Assembly (NCBI GenBank): GCA_902785695.1
Contig: CACZZQ010000018.1
Coordinates: forward strand, 1-49,612
Direction of reading: 5' to 3'
Source: an uncultured Prevotellaceae bacterium
Lineage (GTDB): Bacteria > Bacteroidota > Bacteroidia > Bacteroidales > Bacteroidaceae
DNA length: 49,612 nt
In this document: piece after piece, positions 1 to 7,980 of the stretch
Numbering within the stretch: position 1 is the stretch's first letter
Layout of the letters: the number at the start of each line of letters is the position of its first letter
Made by a program: the position numbers and the translations under genes
The notes under the pieces: model-generated
What the model saw: the letters and a program-made list of their open reading frames with translations, nothing else
The model's database searches: none
What the model was told of the DNA's origin: nothing

Positions 1-258
1 TTCTTTCCTGATTTGTTCCTTCGAAACGAAAAGGTCTGCATAGAGATTGATGGTGGATACCACTGTAAACGTGAGCGTCAGGATGCTCATCGTGACAAAA
101 TGTTCCGTGAGCATGGCTTTATCGTCATCCGCATCAAGAACATCGACACCTGTATTAACGTAGCCTTTTGGGAACGATTATTCGAAGAATTAAACAAAGT
201 AGAGGACACTGTTTCTCATCCCCACCTTGCAGCAAAAAAAAAGAATTGCGTCAAATGA
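1..258 (+). CDS. DUF559 endonuclease-like protein, C-terminal part
   Basis: The frame is open from the first base, so the gene starts outside the window and only about 85 C-terminal residues are seen. The visible part reads like the DUF559 fold (restriction-endonuclease-like, related to Vsr and PD-(D/E)XK nucleases): a strand VCIEIDGGYH, an arginine/aspartate-rich helix (RQDAHRDKMF), then HGFIVIRIKN followed by a terminal helix. In this family the E-x-D-G-x-x-H segment carries metal-binding residues. That it cuts DNA is an inference. The coding end contains a run of nine A (234-242), a possible slippage site affecting only the last few residues. It sits at the edge of the A/T-rich island that carries the cassette at 592-6679. 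Confidence 0.7.
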   Translation, partial: FFPDLFLRNEKVCIEIDGGYHCKRERQDAHRDKMFREHGFIVIRIKNIDTCINVAFWERLFEELNKVEDTVSHPHLAAKKKNCVK

Positions 259-393
259 TAAGTGATGAAATAAGTAGTTGGACACGTATCGATACAGACC
301 CAATATGATTCATATGGAGTCCGCAGTGGACATTGTTTCAGTCCGTCACATACTAAAAAAGGTAAAACAGTGGTAGAATTAAAATATAATTTG

Positions 394-401
394 TATATTT
401 G
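394..401 (+). promoter_or_regulatory. possible -7 promoter element for the defence-like cassette
   Basis: TATATTTG matches the Bacteroidota TAnnTTTG -7 consensus. No TTTG -33 box is seen at the expected 19-20 nt spacing, so this is weak. If used, the leader to the start at 592 would be about 185 nt. Confidence 0.3.
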
Positions 402-473
402 CAGCAAAAAATTGGTTTCGAGAATATTCGAAGTTCGAGTTTGAATCGTAAAATAACTGAAAATCAGAGCGAT

Positions 474-551
474 ATGGCGACTGCGAATATAGAAGGAAGA
501 GATTTGAAGTATCCGCGTAAACTCGTGGCTAAGGTTCCTTTGGAAAACTAA
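474..551 (+). CDS. possible 25-aa small ORF in the leader of the cassette
   Basis: ATG to TAA, 25 residues, beginning MATANIEGRDLKYPRK and rich in lysine and arginine. It ends 40 nt before the start of the GHKL-nuclease gene. No clear ribosome binding site precedes it and I do not recognise it. It could be a leader peptide, a relic of a small DNA-binding protein, or chance. Low confidence. Confidence 0.2.
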   Translation: MATANIEGRDLKYPRKLVAKVPLEN

Positions 552-591
552 ATGGAAAAGACGACTTAATAAGAAAAGGAATTACAGATGT

Positions 592-2742
592 ATGATTACG
601 GATTTCTCAAATGGTGAATTTATTAAGCAGACATTCTCCTATGAGTCACTGATGAAGAGGAGGGTGAAAAAACACTCATCGTTTTTCCAACCCATCTTTG
701 AAGCGGTGAGTAATGCTTTAGAAGCAACAAAAGGACAAGAGGATGAGATAACGATTCGTTTAAAAGTGTCAAAATCACTGCAAGAAGGAAAGTTCTATTT
801 CAATTGTATAGAGGTAGAAGATACTGGTTGTGGCTTTACCAAGGAGAACCTTCAGAGATTCTTTGATTTGTTTAATGAGTCAAAGGGGTATAACAACTTA
901 GGCACAGGAAGAATACAGTTCTTGCATTTCTTTCAGCATACAGAATATCATAGTGTATATTATGACGAAGAGGCGAGAAAAAAGAAACAAAGGGACATTT
1001 GCCTCTCGATGAAATACATTCAGAAAGAGAGAACACCTATCTGGGTAAGTAATCCTGAAGAGGTTGAAGATGATACGCCGACAGGAACTACCATATACTT
1101 CTATTTGCCCTGGGATGAGAAGGATAGGGTGAGCTATGAAGAACTGACCACTGATGAGGTCTATGATAAAATGTTCACACACTATTTGGGAAGGCTGTGC
1201 TTGTCGAAGGGAAATATGCAGACAATAAGTATAGAACATTATATAAATGGTGCCCATGATGACACAAGGGACAGGAAGATCTGTGACGAGAATATACCAA
1301 ATGTGGACTATCATGATGATGTAAAGGTTCATTATAAAACTGTTAATAGTACAGGAGATGGATTTGTTACTCAGAGAGAAACAGAGACATTTGAAATCAA
1401 TTCCTTCCTGTTGCCTTCGGATGTGCAAAAAAAGAATGAGATAAAACTGACAAGCAAGAATGAAACGGTAGATGCTTCCAACGTGGATTTTTCTTTCGTA
1501 GGGAGAGCCAAAATAGAGGAGGGTAAAAATATGCTTTGCCTTATTTCAAGTAGTTTCCTGACAGGACAAGACACTGACCTCCGTGGCAAACTCAATATAT
1601 ATACAAAAGAAGAGTTTTTAAAGGAAAGGAACCTGTTTTCTTTTCCAGAGAAGCAAATATTTATAGATGATGTACAGGAAGAAGTAACGGATAAAATAAC
1701 ATCGCACTATCCTTCCATCAATAAGATAAAAGAAGAGAGTGAAGAGGATATAGACCAAGTTGTAGAAGACTTTTCATTGGATAGTGAAATTGTCAAGAAG
1801 ATAGGACGGAAGACTGGAGAGAAAGCATCGGACTTCTTAAGCAGATATTATGACGAAGAAGCAGAAGTAGAAAAAGACAAGTCAAAAAAGATGAGAGATA
1901 TTTTTGCTTCGTTCAGACAACTGGATCCGACCTCGAAAAACTTTAAAAAGTCGTTCAATGCTAAAGTAGGCGCCGTTAATAGTTTAATTCCAGTCAAAAA
2001 CAAGTCCAGTTTGTCAAGATACATTTCCAGCAGAACGGCAGCAATGAATATGCTACAAATGATAATTGACAAAGACTTAGAGTGTCAGCTGGTAACAAAT
2101 AAGAGAAAAGACCATGAGAAACTAATACATGACTTGCTGTTTCCCCAGGGATCAATGGACGCATTGGAGAGCAACCTCTGGATGCTAAATGAAGATTTTA
2201 TTCACTTTCGTGGATTCTCAAATTTTAAGATAAAAGACCTTAAAGCTGATGGAATACCAATTATTCGAGATGACCTGGACGAACAAGAGAAAAAGACATT
2301 GACAGAATATAATAAAGATTTGCTTGGCAATAAACCAGATATTCTGCTGTTCCCAGAGGAACATAAGTGTATCATTATCGAGCTGAAGAGCGATACAGCT
2401 GATCCAACAAAGTATTTGAATCAGGCTGTCCAATATGCTGGATTGCTGAGAGCATTTGCGAAGGATGAGTTCGTGATTGATAATTTCTATCTCTATCTTA
2501 TAGCTGAGAAATTTAATTTTGAGAGAATTAGAATAACCAATCCATTATTCAGAATCTCGCAATATTTAGACTATGTGTTTCTCCCTAACAACCCAGTTTA
2601 CGGTGGAACAAGAGGTGAAGGTGCATTGTATATGGAAGTGCTGAAGTATTCGACACTTCTAAATAGGGCAAAATTAAGGAATAGTATTTTTTCAGATAAG
2701 CTGTATGACCTTGATGAAGATGAGAAAGCTGTCGACGAGTGA
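592..2742 (+). CDS. GHKL-type ATPase fused to a PD-(D/E)XK nuclease (putative defence)
   Basis: 716 residues. The N-terminus carries the GHKL (Hsp90/MutL/gyrase-type) ATP-binding signature: N box EAVSNALEA with E37 and N41, G1 box DTGCGF with D77, and a lid-like NNLGTGRIQF at 101-110. The C-terminus carries a nuclease core: D583 in PDILLF, then E597-L-K599 in IIIELKSD, followed by a helix with Q (LNQAVQYAGLL) as in PD-(D/E)XK enzymes. The middle is long, charged and helical. Expected role from the two families: ATP-driven conformational change gating DNA cleavage; the target is unknown. AAGGA 11 nt upstream supports the start. It leads a four-gene run with spacings of 21 and 12 nt and one overlap. 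Base composition is visibly A/T-richer than the genes beyond 7146, consistent with transfer. Confidence 0.75.
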   Translation: MITDFSNGEFIKQTFSYESLMKRRVKKHSSFFQPIFEAVSNALEATKGQEDEITIRLKVSKSLQEGKFYFNCIEVEDTGCGFTKENLQRFFDLFNESKGYNNLGTGRIQFLHFFQHTEYHSVYYDEEARKKKQRDICLSMKYIQKERTPIWVSNPEEVEDDTPTGTTIYFYLPWDEKDRVSYEELTTDEVYDKMFTHYLGRLCLSKGNMQTISIEHYINGAHDDTRDRKICDENIPNVDYHDDVKVHYKTVNSTGDGFVTQRETETFEINSFLLPSDVQKKNEIKLTSKNETVDASNVDFSFVGRAKIEEGKNMLCLISSSFLTGQDTDLRGKLNIYTKEEFLKERNLFSFPEKQIFIDDVQEEVTDKITSHYPSINKIKEESEEDIDQVVEDFSLDSEIVKKIGRKTGEKASDFLSRYYDEEAEVEKDKSKKMRDIFASFRQLDPTSKNFKKSFNAKVGAVNSLIPVKNKSSLSRYISSRTAAMNMLQMIIDKDLECQLVTNKRKDHEKLIHDLLFPQGSMDALESNLWMLNEDFIHFRGFSNFKIKDLKADGIPIIRDDLDEQEKKTLTEYNKDLLGNKPDILLFPEEHKCIIIELKSDTADPTKYLNQAVQYAGLLRAFAKDEFVIDNFYLYLIAEKFNFERIRITNPLFRISQYLDYVFLPNNPVYGGTRGEGALYMEVLKYSTLLNRAKLRNSIFSDKLYDLDEDEKAVDE

Positions 2743-2763
2743 TGTCTTATTATCAAATAATAT

Positions 2764-3816
2764 ATGAAACCAGATTCAATATTGTATTATCCTCATATAG
2801 AATTCAAAAATGAGGCTTGGGTAAAATCAAGTTTGTTGCTTTGGGATCATGTTTATCGTATTGTTCCTGAGAATTATATCCCCAATGATAGTGATGAAAT
2901 CAAAAAGTTGGTAGATGAAGACTTAGTTAGAAATATTAAATTGAATGACCAAGATAGAGGTGAAACTTTTGATGAATTCTTGACTTTATGTGATAGATTG
3001 GAGAATCATCTGCCAGCAGGACTCATACCCTCTGATGAAGAAAGAATTCATCCTGAAAAAATTGACAGTAGATTATATCCTTATTTGGATTTAATTGGAG
3101 AACATTTTGTGGATGAAGAGAAATGGCTCCATTTATCAAAAGAACTGGCAAGAGGGTATATGTTTAAATTGTCGCAGGTCGTTGCAAGGTTTCGAAATCT
3201 GAATCGTGGGACAGACGATATAGATGCGTGGTCGATAAATCCTTTTTTTTGTGAGAATGGAAATTTTGGCGAATTCCTTCAGGATCCTGAGTCTAAGGGA
3301 TTTCTTTGCTCTGTAACATTGGAAGATGTTATTCCTGAAAAAATAGGAACAGTAGGTTCAAAGGAACTTATTCAATTTATTAAAAGCCGTAAGGATGAGA
3401 GAAAACTGCTGAGAGATAAGTTTGATGAGTTGACCAGCCACATTGCCAAAGTTTCGAATATACAACATGCTGGACAGCTAAGTATGGATTTTGTAAATGA
3501 TTTGATAGAATCAAAGGAACAATATCGGAAGAGTATGGATTCGTGGAGAGAAATCAAGGCTCTGCCAATTTCAACAGGTGTTCCTGTATCTTTAACCGCG
3601 TTAAGTGCCCTTGCTGGTAATAATGCCAATCCATTTAATTTAAAAATAGTTGCAGGTGGACTGGCGATAGGAGCAATCTGTTGCTATGCTGATTTTTATA
3701 GGGTGAAGAAGAGAAGGGATCCTTCATACTCTTCGTATTTAATACAGATTGATGAGCTCTGTAGAAACGTTGCAAAGGCTAGCCGGGTAAGGTTAGAGGA
3801 GTTTATCAACGACTAA
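2764..3816 (+). CDS. DUF6236-like membrane-associated protein of the cassette
   Basis: 350 residues. The opening (DSILYYPHIEFKNEAWVKSS, then LLLWDHVYRIVPENY) looks like the DUF6236 family, uncharacterised proteins often found near defence genes; this assignment is from memory of the family pattern and is tentative. The protein is mainly helical, with a charged region around residues 195-265 (KSRKDERKLLRDKFDEL) and one probable transmembrane segment near residues 290-312 (LKIVAGGLAIGAICCYA) followed by basic VKKRR. It could anchor the complex to the membrane or act as the effector; neither is shown. It starts 21 nt after the GHKL-nuclease stop and ends 12 nt before the ATPase gene, so co-transcription is likely. 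Confidence 0.6.
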   Translation: MKPDSILYYPHIEFKNEAWVKSSLLLWDHVYRIVPENYIPNDSDEIKKLVDEDLVRNIKLNDQDRGETFDEFLTLCDRLENHLPAGLIPSDEERIHPEKIDSRLYPYLDLIGEHFVDEEKWLHLSKELARGYMFKLSQVVARFRNLNRGTDDIDAWSINPFFCENGNFGEFLQDPESKGFLCSVTLEDVIPEKIGTVGSKELIQFIKSRKDERKLLRDKFDELTSHIAKVSNIQHAGQLSMDFVNDLIESKEQYRKSMDSWREIKALPISTGVPVSLTALSALAGNNANPFNLKIVAGGLAIGAICCYADFYRVKKRRDPSYSSYLIQIDELCRNVAKASRVRLEEFIND

Positions 3817-3828
3817 GGGAATATAAAT

Positions 3829-5853
3829 ATGAATGCCAATACACCATTTTTGACAAAAGAGCAATTCTTGCCTATCTACAGGAAGGTAATTGAACTTAAC
3901 TTGGTGGAAAAATTGCAGGAATATGGCACTATCATGGAGTTTCTATCTTCGATATGGGAACTTAGGACAATGCGTTCACATGATAATCGCTATAGCGACC
4001 TTTATGGTGATGTCAAGAAGCATTGGGTGGATAACTATAATGACTATAGCGATGATGATCTTTTCATAACAAGGCTTGGACTTCTGAACTCTCCAGAATT
4101 ATATCAGGACTTTATAGAATCTGTTGTCGACCAAAGGTTTATAATAGATGAGAATCAAAGGGAATTATATAAATTGAGTATCGATGAGATATTAAAACAT
4201 TATGGTTTCGAATTACAGGTGTTTGGATATGACGATGAAACCAGACCCAAATATTTAGTGGCACCGATTGTAGGAGGTGTAAGGGTTGGAGACATTCCTT
4301 CTAACCAGATACCATTTCTGGTGGTAAAGCACCCTAGCGGATACTCACACAAACTTAGTTCTTTTGAACGACCAGGCAGATATCCCAGCTTTGTTCTAGT
4401 TGCTGACGGGTGGGGTGATGGCTATGCCCATGTACAATTCAATCTATTCTACTTTCATACTGAACGCGACTATGATTCTTATGGTTTGGTAAAAATCATC
4501 AAGCGAGAGAGCGAGATGGAGTGTAGTGAGGAACATCATTATTATGTAAAAGACGACGGTTTGCCAAATGATTTCTTACGATTGCCTGCGGAATTTTGTT
4601 CACTGGGACAAGATGAACGATATTACAGAAATATTAAAAGTCGCTTTGGGGACAGTTATGAATCAGTATTTATGGCACTGAACGATGCCGCTGTTTTCCC
4701 CCAGATAGATGACGCATTTAGAAATACTAAATACTATAGTTGTCTGATTAGGGAAAATGAGGCAGAAAGGCTGATACGTGAAGCTCAACTTATTTTGCAA
4801 GGAAGAAATGTCGCAGACAGATACAGATTTAAATATCGTTTTCACCCGATTTATGCAGAAAATGACGTTGAGTTTGAATTTAACTTTAGGGATAAAACGC
4901 GCCTACTACCAAGAAGGATATATGCTGTGATAGGAAAAAACGGAGTTGGAAAGACGCTGTTTGTTAGTCAACTGCCTTTGGACCTATCCAACAAGGACTC
5001 TGATGCATTTAGTCCAGCCAAGCCAATTCTTAGCAAGGTGTTATCTATTGCGAATAGTACATTTGACAATTTCAAAAAAGCAGAGAATACAGCAAAACTA
5101 AACTATTTCCATTTTGGACTGACGAAGAGTGTCGGAGGTGGCCAAATACCAAAGACCAAAGACGATTTTACGGCAGAACTGCTAGCGGCCACGAAGAAAA
5201 TAAGGTTATATGGTCGGATAGATCATTTGAAGAAAGTACTTAATAAGATTGTATTCACTGAAGCTATAGATGAATTGTTTGTAACAGTGAGTAAGAATGA
5301 CAGAGAAGTGCTTGACATTGATACCTCAAAGATAAACAAACTTTTGAGAACTATGAGCTCAGGAGAGAGTACTATGCTATACCTCTTTATGTGTTTAGAG
5401 GCGGATATCCGCTATGACTCTTTGATATTGCTTGATGAACCGGAAACACATCTCCACCCAGATGCAATAGCGGAGCTGCTGAATGCTCTGGATGATATGC
5501 TGGAGGAGTATCAGTCGTGCTGTGTGATGGTGACACATTCGCCATTGCTCATAAGGGAATTGACATCAGATTGTGTCTATGTGATGGAAAGGGATGACAA
5601 AACTGTGATATTGAGGAAGCCTGGTGTAGAGACTATTGGCTCGGGGTTAAACACAATCACGGACGACATCTTTGGCTCGAGGAGTGTACAACGTAATTAT
5701 AAAAAACGTATCTCAGAACTTGCCCGTGATTATAGCTATGAGGAAATAAAAGCATCGCTTGAGAGTGATGATGTACCTCTTAGTATGGGAATGGATGTGT
5801 TTTTGAGAAGTTTGTATCAAGGTCATCATCATGAAGAAACGGGCGAAGTATAA
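3829..5853 (+). CDS. ABC/SMC-like ATPase (PtuA-like) with an extra N-terminal region
   Basis: 674 residues. The ATPase half has Walker A GKNGVGKT at 369-376, an ABC-type signature MSSGES near 509-513, Walker B LILLDEPETHLHP with D536/E537, and an H-loop VTHSPLL near 568. This is the OLD/PtuA-type architecture used by Septu, retron and similar defence ATPases. The first ~330 residues are not part of that core. They include HDNRYSDLYGDVKKHW and DDLFITRLGLLNS, which recall the N-terminal domains of AbiJ-like abortive-infection proteins; I hold this loosely. The gene overlaps the downstream HNH gene by 23 nt, the arrangement expected of a PtuA-PtuB type complex. Known PtuA proteins are shorter, so the N-terminal extension is unusual. 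Confidence 0.75.
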   Translation: MNANTPFLTKEQFLPIYRKVIELNLVEKLQEYGTIMEFLSSIWELRTMRSHDNRYSDLYGDVKKHWVDNYNDYSDDDLFITRLGLLNSPELYQDFIESVVDQRFIIDENQRELYKLSIDEILKHYGFELQVFGYDDETRPKYLVAPIVGGVRVGDIPSNQIPFLVVKHPSGYSHKLSSFERPGRYPSFVLVADGWGDGYAHVQFNLFYFHTERDYDSYGLVKIIKRESEMECSEEHHYYVKDDGLPNDFLRLPAEFCSLGQDERYYRNIKSRFGDSYESVFMALNDAAVFPQIDDAFRNTKYYSCLIRENEAERLIREAQLILQGRNVADRYRFKYRFHPIYAENDVEFEFNFRDKTRLLPRRIYAVIGKNGVGKTLFVSQLPLDLSNKDSDAFSPAKPILSKVLSIANSTFDNFKKAENTAKLNYFHFGLTKSVGGGQIPKTKDDFTAELLAATKKIRLYGRIDHLKKVLNKIVFTEAIDELFVTVSKNDREVLDIDTSKINKLLRTMSSGESTMLYLFMCLEADIRYDSLILLDEPETHLHPDAIAELLNALDDMLEEYQSCCVMVTHSPLLIRELTSDCVYVMERDDKTVILRKPGVETIGSGLNTITDDIFGSRSVQRNYKKRISELARDYSYEEIKASLESDDVPLSMGMDVFLRSLYQGHHHEETGEV

Positions 5854-6679
5854 CAGAAACCCTTATGGATTTCATAGGGAGGTTGTTGGGCGAAAGCGAA
5901 TCAGTCAGAGAGAAAAGGACTCCCTGCAAAGACGGAAAATCCGGAGAAGGTTCGGATTATATAAAAAAATGATGGCTGATGATAATCTGGAGGAACTGCG
6001 CAACCATCACCTGACCATGACCAAAAGTAAGGCCGATGCTTTACGAGGATTATATCAGTACAAGGCGAAGAAATTTAAGGACCTGAAGCTGGAACTTACG
6101 ACAACTCCCAAGGGACGTATCAGTAATTTATGTCCTTATTGCCAATTGGAGATAGTGGGAACATTAGATCATATATTACCAAAGACTCCGTTTCCTGAAT
6201 ATAGCACTATGCCTTGGAACTTGATTCCATGTTGTGCGACTTGTAATAGTAAGAAAGATGATGATTGGCTGGATGAACACAATCAACGATGCTTTATCAA
6301 TTTCTATATTGACGACATTCCGCCAGTACAATATTTCTATGCTGATGTATCGGTGGTAAATGGGGAAATTGACATAAAGTATAATTTGAGATTTCCTGCG
6401 GGATATACATCAACACTTCGGGCGAGGATAGAAAATCACTATAAGAAACTTGACCTTTTGAAACGCTATCTTGAAAACTCTGATGATGTGTTGGAAGAAC
6501 TGAGAAGTGTTATTCGCAATTATGCGCATGGGGTTCCGGATGGAGAGATTATAACCAGTATCAACAACACATGCAAAGATATGCAAGTTCTTTTTGGTGA
6601 AAACTATTGGAAAGCAGTGTTGGAAAGGGCTTGTGTGAACACGAGTGCAGTTTTTAACTTGCTGAAACAACCACAATAA
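5831..6679 (+). CDS. HNH endonuclease (PtuB-like)
   Basis: 282 residues. A zinc-supported HNH core is plain: C101-P-Y-C104, then T-L-D113-H114-I-L-P-K, then N-L-I-P-C134-C-A-T-C138-N-S-K-K. The DH pair supplies the metal and general-base residues and the two CxxC/CxxxC groups hold a structural zinc in the family. The N-terminus is highly basic (MKKRAKYNRNPYGFHRE), suiting nucleic-acid binding, and the C-terminal half is helical. The ATG lies within the end of the ATPase gene, so translation is probably coupled. By analogy with Septu, the nuclease would be held by the ATPase and released or activated on infection; that is inference. It is the last gene of the cassette, followed by an inverted repeat at 6685-6720. 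Confidence 0.8.
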   Translation: MKKRAKYNRNPYGFHREVVGRKRISQREKDSLQRRKIRRRFGLYKKMMADDNLEELRNHHLTMTKSKADALRGLYQYKAKKFKDLKLELTTTPKGRISNLCPYCQLEIVGTLDHILPKTPFPEYSTMPWNLIPCCATCNSKKDDDWLDEHNQRCFINFYIDDIPPVQYFYADVSVVNGEIDIKYNLRFPAGYTSTLRARIENHYKKLDLLKRYLENSDDVLEELRSVIRNYAHGVPDGEIITSINNTCKDMQVLFGENYWKAVLERACVNTSAVFNLLKQPQ

Positions 6680-6684
6680 AAAGT

Positions 6685-6720
6685 AAACGTATGCTCATAT
6701 ATTATATATTTTATACGTTT
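6685..6720 (+). terminator. inverted repeat after the cassette, possible terminator
   Basis: AAACGTAT (6685-6692) pairs with ATACGTTT (6713-6720) around a 20-nt A/T-rich loop, followed by a T-rich stretch. It begins six bases after the HNH stop. The long loop makes it a weak terminator. Confidence 0.4.
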
Positions 6721-6888
6721 TCTATTTGTTGTCAACATTAGAAATCACAATGGCTAAGATTATACGGCTCTTTTGCAGTATTATTTGAGAAGGATTCATC
6801 AAATAATGGGCGTTGCAAAATGTTAATTGGGGTGGCTTTTGAAAGTGTGCCTACAATGTGCCTACAACTTTGAAAGGTTTGGATACGA
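6721..6888. other. gene-free stretch between the island and tRNA-His
   Basis: No gene is seen. It contains the perfect 11-bp tandem duplication at 6846-6867 and otherwise unremarkable A/T-rich DNA. It lies where the 3' side of an island integrated at a tRNA would be expected, but no integrase gene is in view. Confidence 0.5.
6846..6867. repeat. 11-bp perfect tandem duplication near the tRNA end
   Basis: TGTGCCTACAA occurs twice in immediate succession (6846-6856 and 6857-6867), 63 nt before the tRNA 3' end. Short direct repeats near a tRNA 3' end can be arm-type binding sites of tyrosine integrases; that reading is an inference. Confidence 0.6.
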
Positions 6889-6921
6889 AAAGTCCCGTAA
6901 GTTGCTTACTTACAGGACTTT
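6889..6921 (-). terminator. terminator of the tRNA-His transcript
   Basis: Stem AAAGTCC + one mismatch + GTAAG (6889-6901) pairs with CTTAC + A + GGACTTT (6909-6921), loop TTGCTTA. On the minus strand the stem ends in a short T run (CTTTT). It lies just downstream of the tRNA 3' end. Confidence 0.7.
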
Positions 6922-6929
6922 AACTTTTG

Positions 6930-7002
6930 GGTGCCCGGACGGACTCGAACCGTCGACATTCAGAACCACAATCTGACGCTCTAACCAACTGATTGCGGGT
7001 GC
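6930..7002 (-). tRNA. tRNA-His (anticodon GTG) with a defective 5' end
   Basis: On the minus strand the anticodon arm is perfect (stem TCAGA/TCTGA, loop TTGTGGT, anticodon GTG). The T arm is perfect (GACGG / CCGTC), and the 3' acceptor strand CGGGCAC with discriminator C fits tRNA-His. The 5' side does not fit. The segment in front of AGTTGGTTAGAGC is one base short, only two of four D-stem pairs form, and positions 2 and 3 of the acceptor stem mismatch. The first base of the reconstructed tRNA is the last base of the promoter's TACCTTTG, leaving no leader. A deletion of roughly 15-20 bp between promoter and tRNA body would explain this. Read it as a damaged tRNA or attachment-site remnant unless the assembly is wrong here. 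Confidence 0.7.
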
Positions 7003-7033
7003 AAAGGTACATCAAAAAATCGAGACTGCCAAA
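7002..7033 (-). promoter_or_regulatory. promoter of tRNA-His
   Basis: On the minus strand TTTG (7033-7030), 20 nt, then TACCTTTG (7009-7002): a full Bacteroidota -33/-7 promoter directed at the tRNA. The -7 box abuts the tRNA body, which supports a deletion at the junction. Confidence 0.7.
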
Positions 7034-7145
7034 CTTTTGCGTTTATTTTTTCAAAAAAGTTGGAAACAAAGTACAATTTGAGGATTATTACACCACTTTT
7101 TATAAAAAAAATAAAAAAAGGGAATGATATAATCAGAAAAATGGG

Positions 7146-7153
7146 TAACTTTG
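7146..7153 (+). promoter_or_regulatory. -7 promoter element of trmB
   Basis: TAACTTTG matches TAnnTTTG and ends 15 nt before the ATG at 7169. It also argues against the upstream in-frame TTG at 7151 as start, because that codon lies inside the promoter. No clear -33 box. Confidence 0.55.
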
Positions 7154-7168
7154 CGCAAAAATATTGAT

Positions 7169-7936
7169 ATGGGAAAAGGAAAGTTGGCAAAATTTGCCGA
7201 TATGGAAACATACGAGAATGTGTTTCAGTATCCCTTCTCGGTAGTGAGCGACGTGCCGTTTACTATGCGAGGCCGTTGGCGTGAGCTCTATTTCAAGAAC
7301 GACAACCCTATAGTTCTGGAGTTAGGTTGCGGAAAGGGTGAATATACCGTGGAGTTAGCAAAGCGCTACCCGCAGACGAACTTTATTGGCGTGGACATCA
7401 AGGGAGCACGTATGTGGACAGGGGCAACGCAGGCTCTGCAAGGAGGGTTGAGGAACGTGGCCTTCCTTCGCACTAACATTGAGATTATCGACCGTTTTTT
7501 CGCTTCTGACGAAGTGCAGGAGATATGGCTTACGTTCAGCGATCCCCAGATGAAGAATCCACGCAAGCGCCTGACAAGCACTTACTTCATGGAACGCTAT
7601 CGCCGTTTCCTCATAGACAACGGCGTCATCCATCTGAAGACCGACTCCAACTTCCTGGCTACCTATACGAACTACATGGTGGAGCATAACCAGCTGCCTG
7701 TAGAACTGAAGACCAACGACCTCTACAAGGAGGAAGGCAACGAAGCTTTCGCTGAGGCAGCTTCTATCCAGACATACTACGAGTCCATGTGGCTGGCACG
7801 CGGACTGGCCATCAAATATCTGAAATTCCGACTGCCGCACGAAGGGGTGTTGGAAGAGCCGGAAATTGAAATAGAACTGGATGACTACCGCAGTTATCAC
7901 CGCACAAAGCGCAGTTCGCTTGAGACTGCGAAATAA
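7169..7936 (+). CDS. trmB: tRNA (guanine-N7)-methyltransferase TrmB
   Basis: 255 residues from the ATG at 7169. The enzyme transfers a methyl group from S-adenosylmethionine to N7 of G46 in the tRNA variable loop. Visible are motif [17 protein letters not shown], the following acidic strand [12 protein letters not shown], and the family segment [18 protein letters not shown], the Bacteroidota variant of the usual F-DPWPKKRH-KRR motif. Length is normal. An in-frame TTG 18 nt upstream was rejected because it falls in the -7 promoter box. It is the first ordinary chromosomal gene beyond the tRNA boundary of the island and is not obviously in an operon. Confidence 0.93.
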   Translation: MGKGKLAKFADMETYENVFQYPFSVVSDVPFTMRGRWRELYFKNDNPIVLELGCGKGEYTVELAKRYPQTNFIGVDIKGARMWTGATQALQGGLRNVAFLRTNIEIIDRFFASDEVQEIWLTFSDPQMKNPRKRLTSTYFMERYRRFLIDNGVIHLKTDSNFLATYTNYMVEHNQLPVELKTNDLYKEEGNEAFAEAASIQTYYESMWLARGLAIKYLKFRLPHEGVLEEPEIEIELDDYRSYHRTKRSSLETAK

Positions 7937-7980
7937 GAAGAGTTTTGAGATTAAAGAATTGAGATTTTAAGTTTTTTGAT

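Larger units (their letters stand above)
259..591. other. intergenic region upstream of the defence-like cassette
   Basis: No convincing gene is visible. There is a 10-bp palindrome at 286-295 (GTATCGATAC), a possible promoter -7 element at 394-401 and a 25-codon open frame at 474-551. A purine-rich AAGGA at 576-580 is placed to serve as ribosome binding site for the gene starting at 592. An ATG at 588 lies in another frame and stops after nine codons. Confidence 0.5.

Noticed and set aside
286-295. Palindrome GTATCGATAC as an operator
   Set aside because: A single 10-bp palindrome in A/T-rich DNA is expected by chance and is not near a convincing promoter.
592-2742. MutL or Hsp90 orthologue
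   Set aside because: Only the GHKL ATP site is shared; length, middle region and the C-terminal PD-(D/E)XK core differ from both.
3829-6679. Ordinary two-gene Septu system
   Set aside because: The ATPase is much longer than usual and two more genes are tightly linked upstream, so calling it plain Septu would hide what is different.
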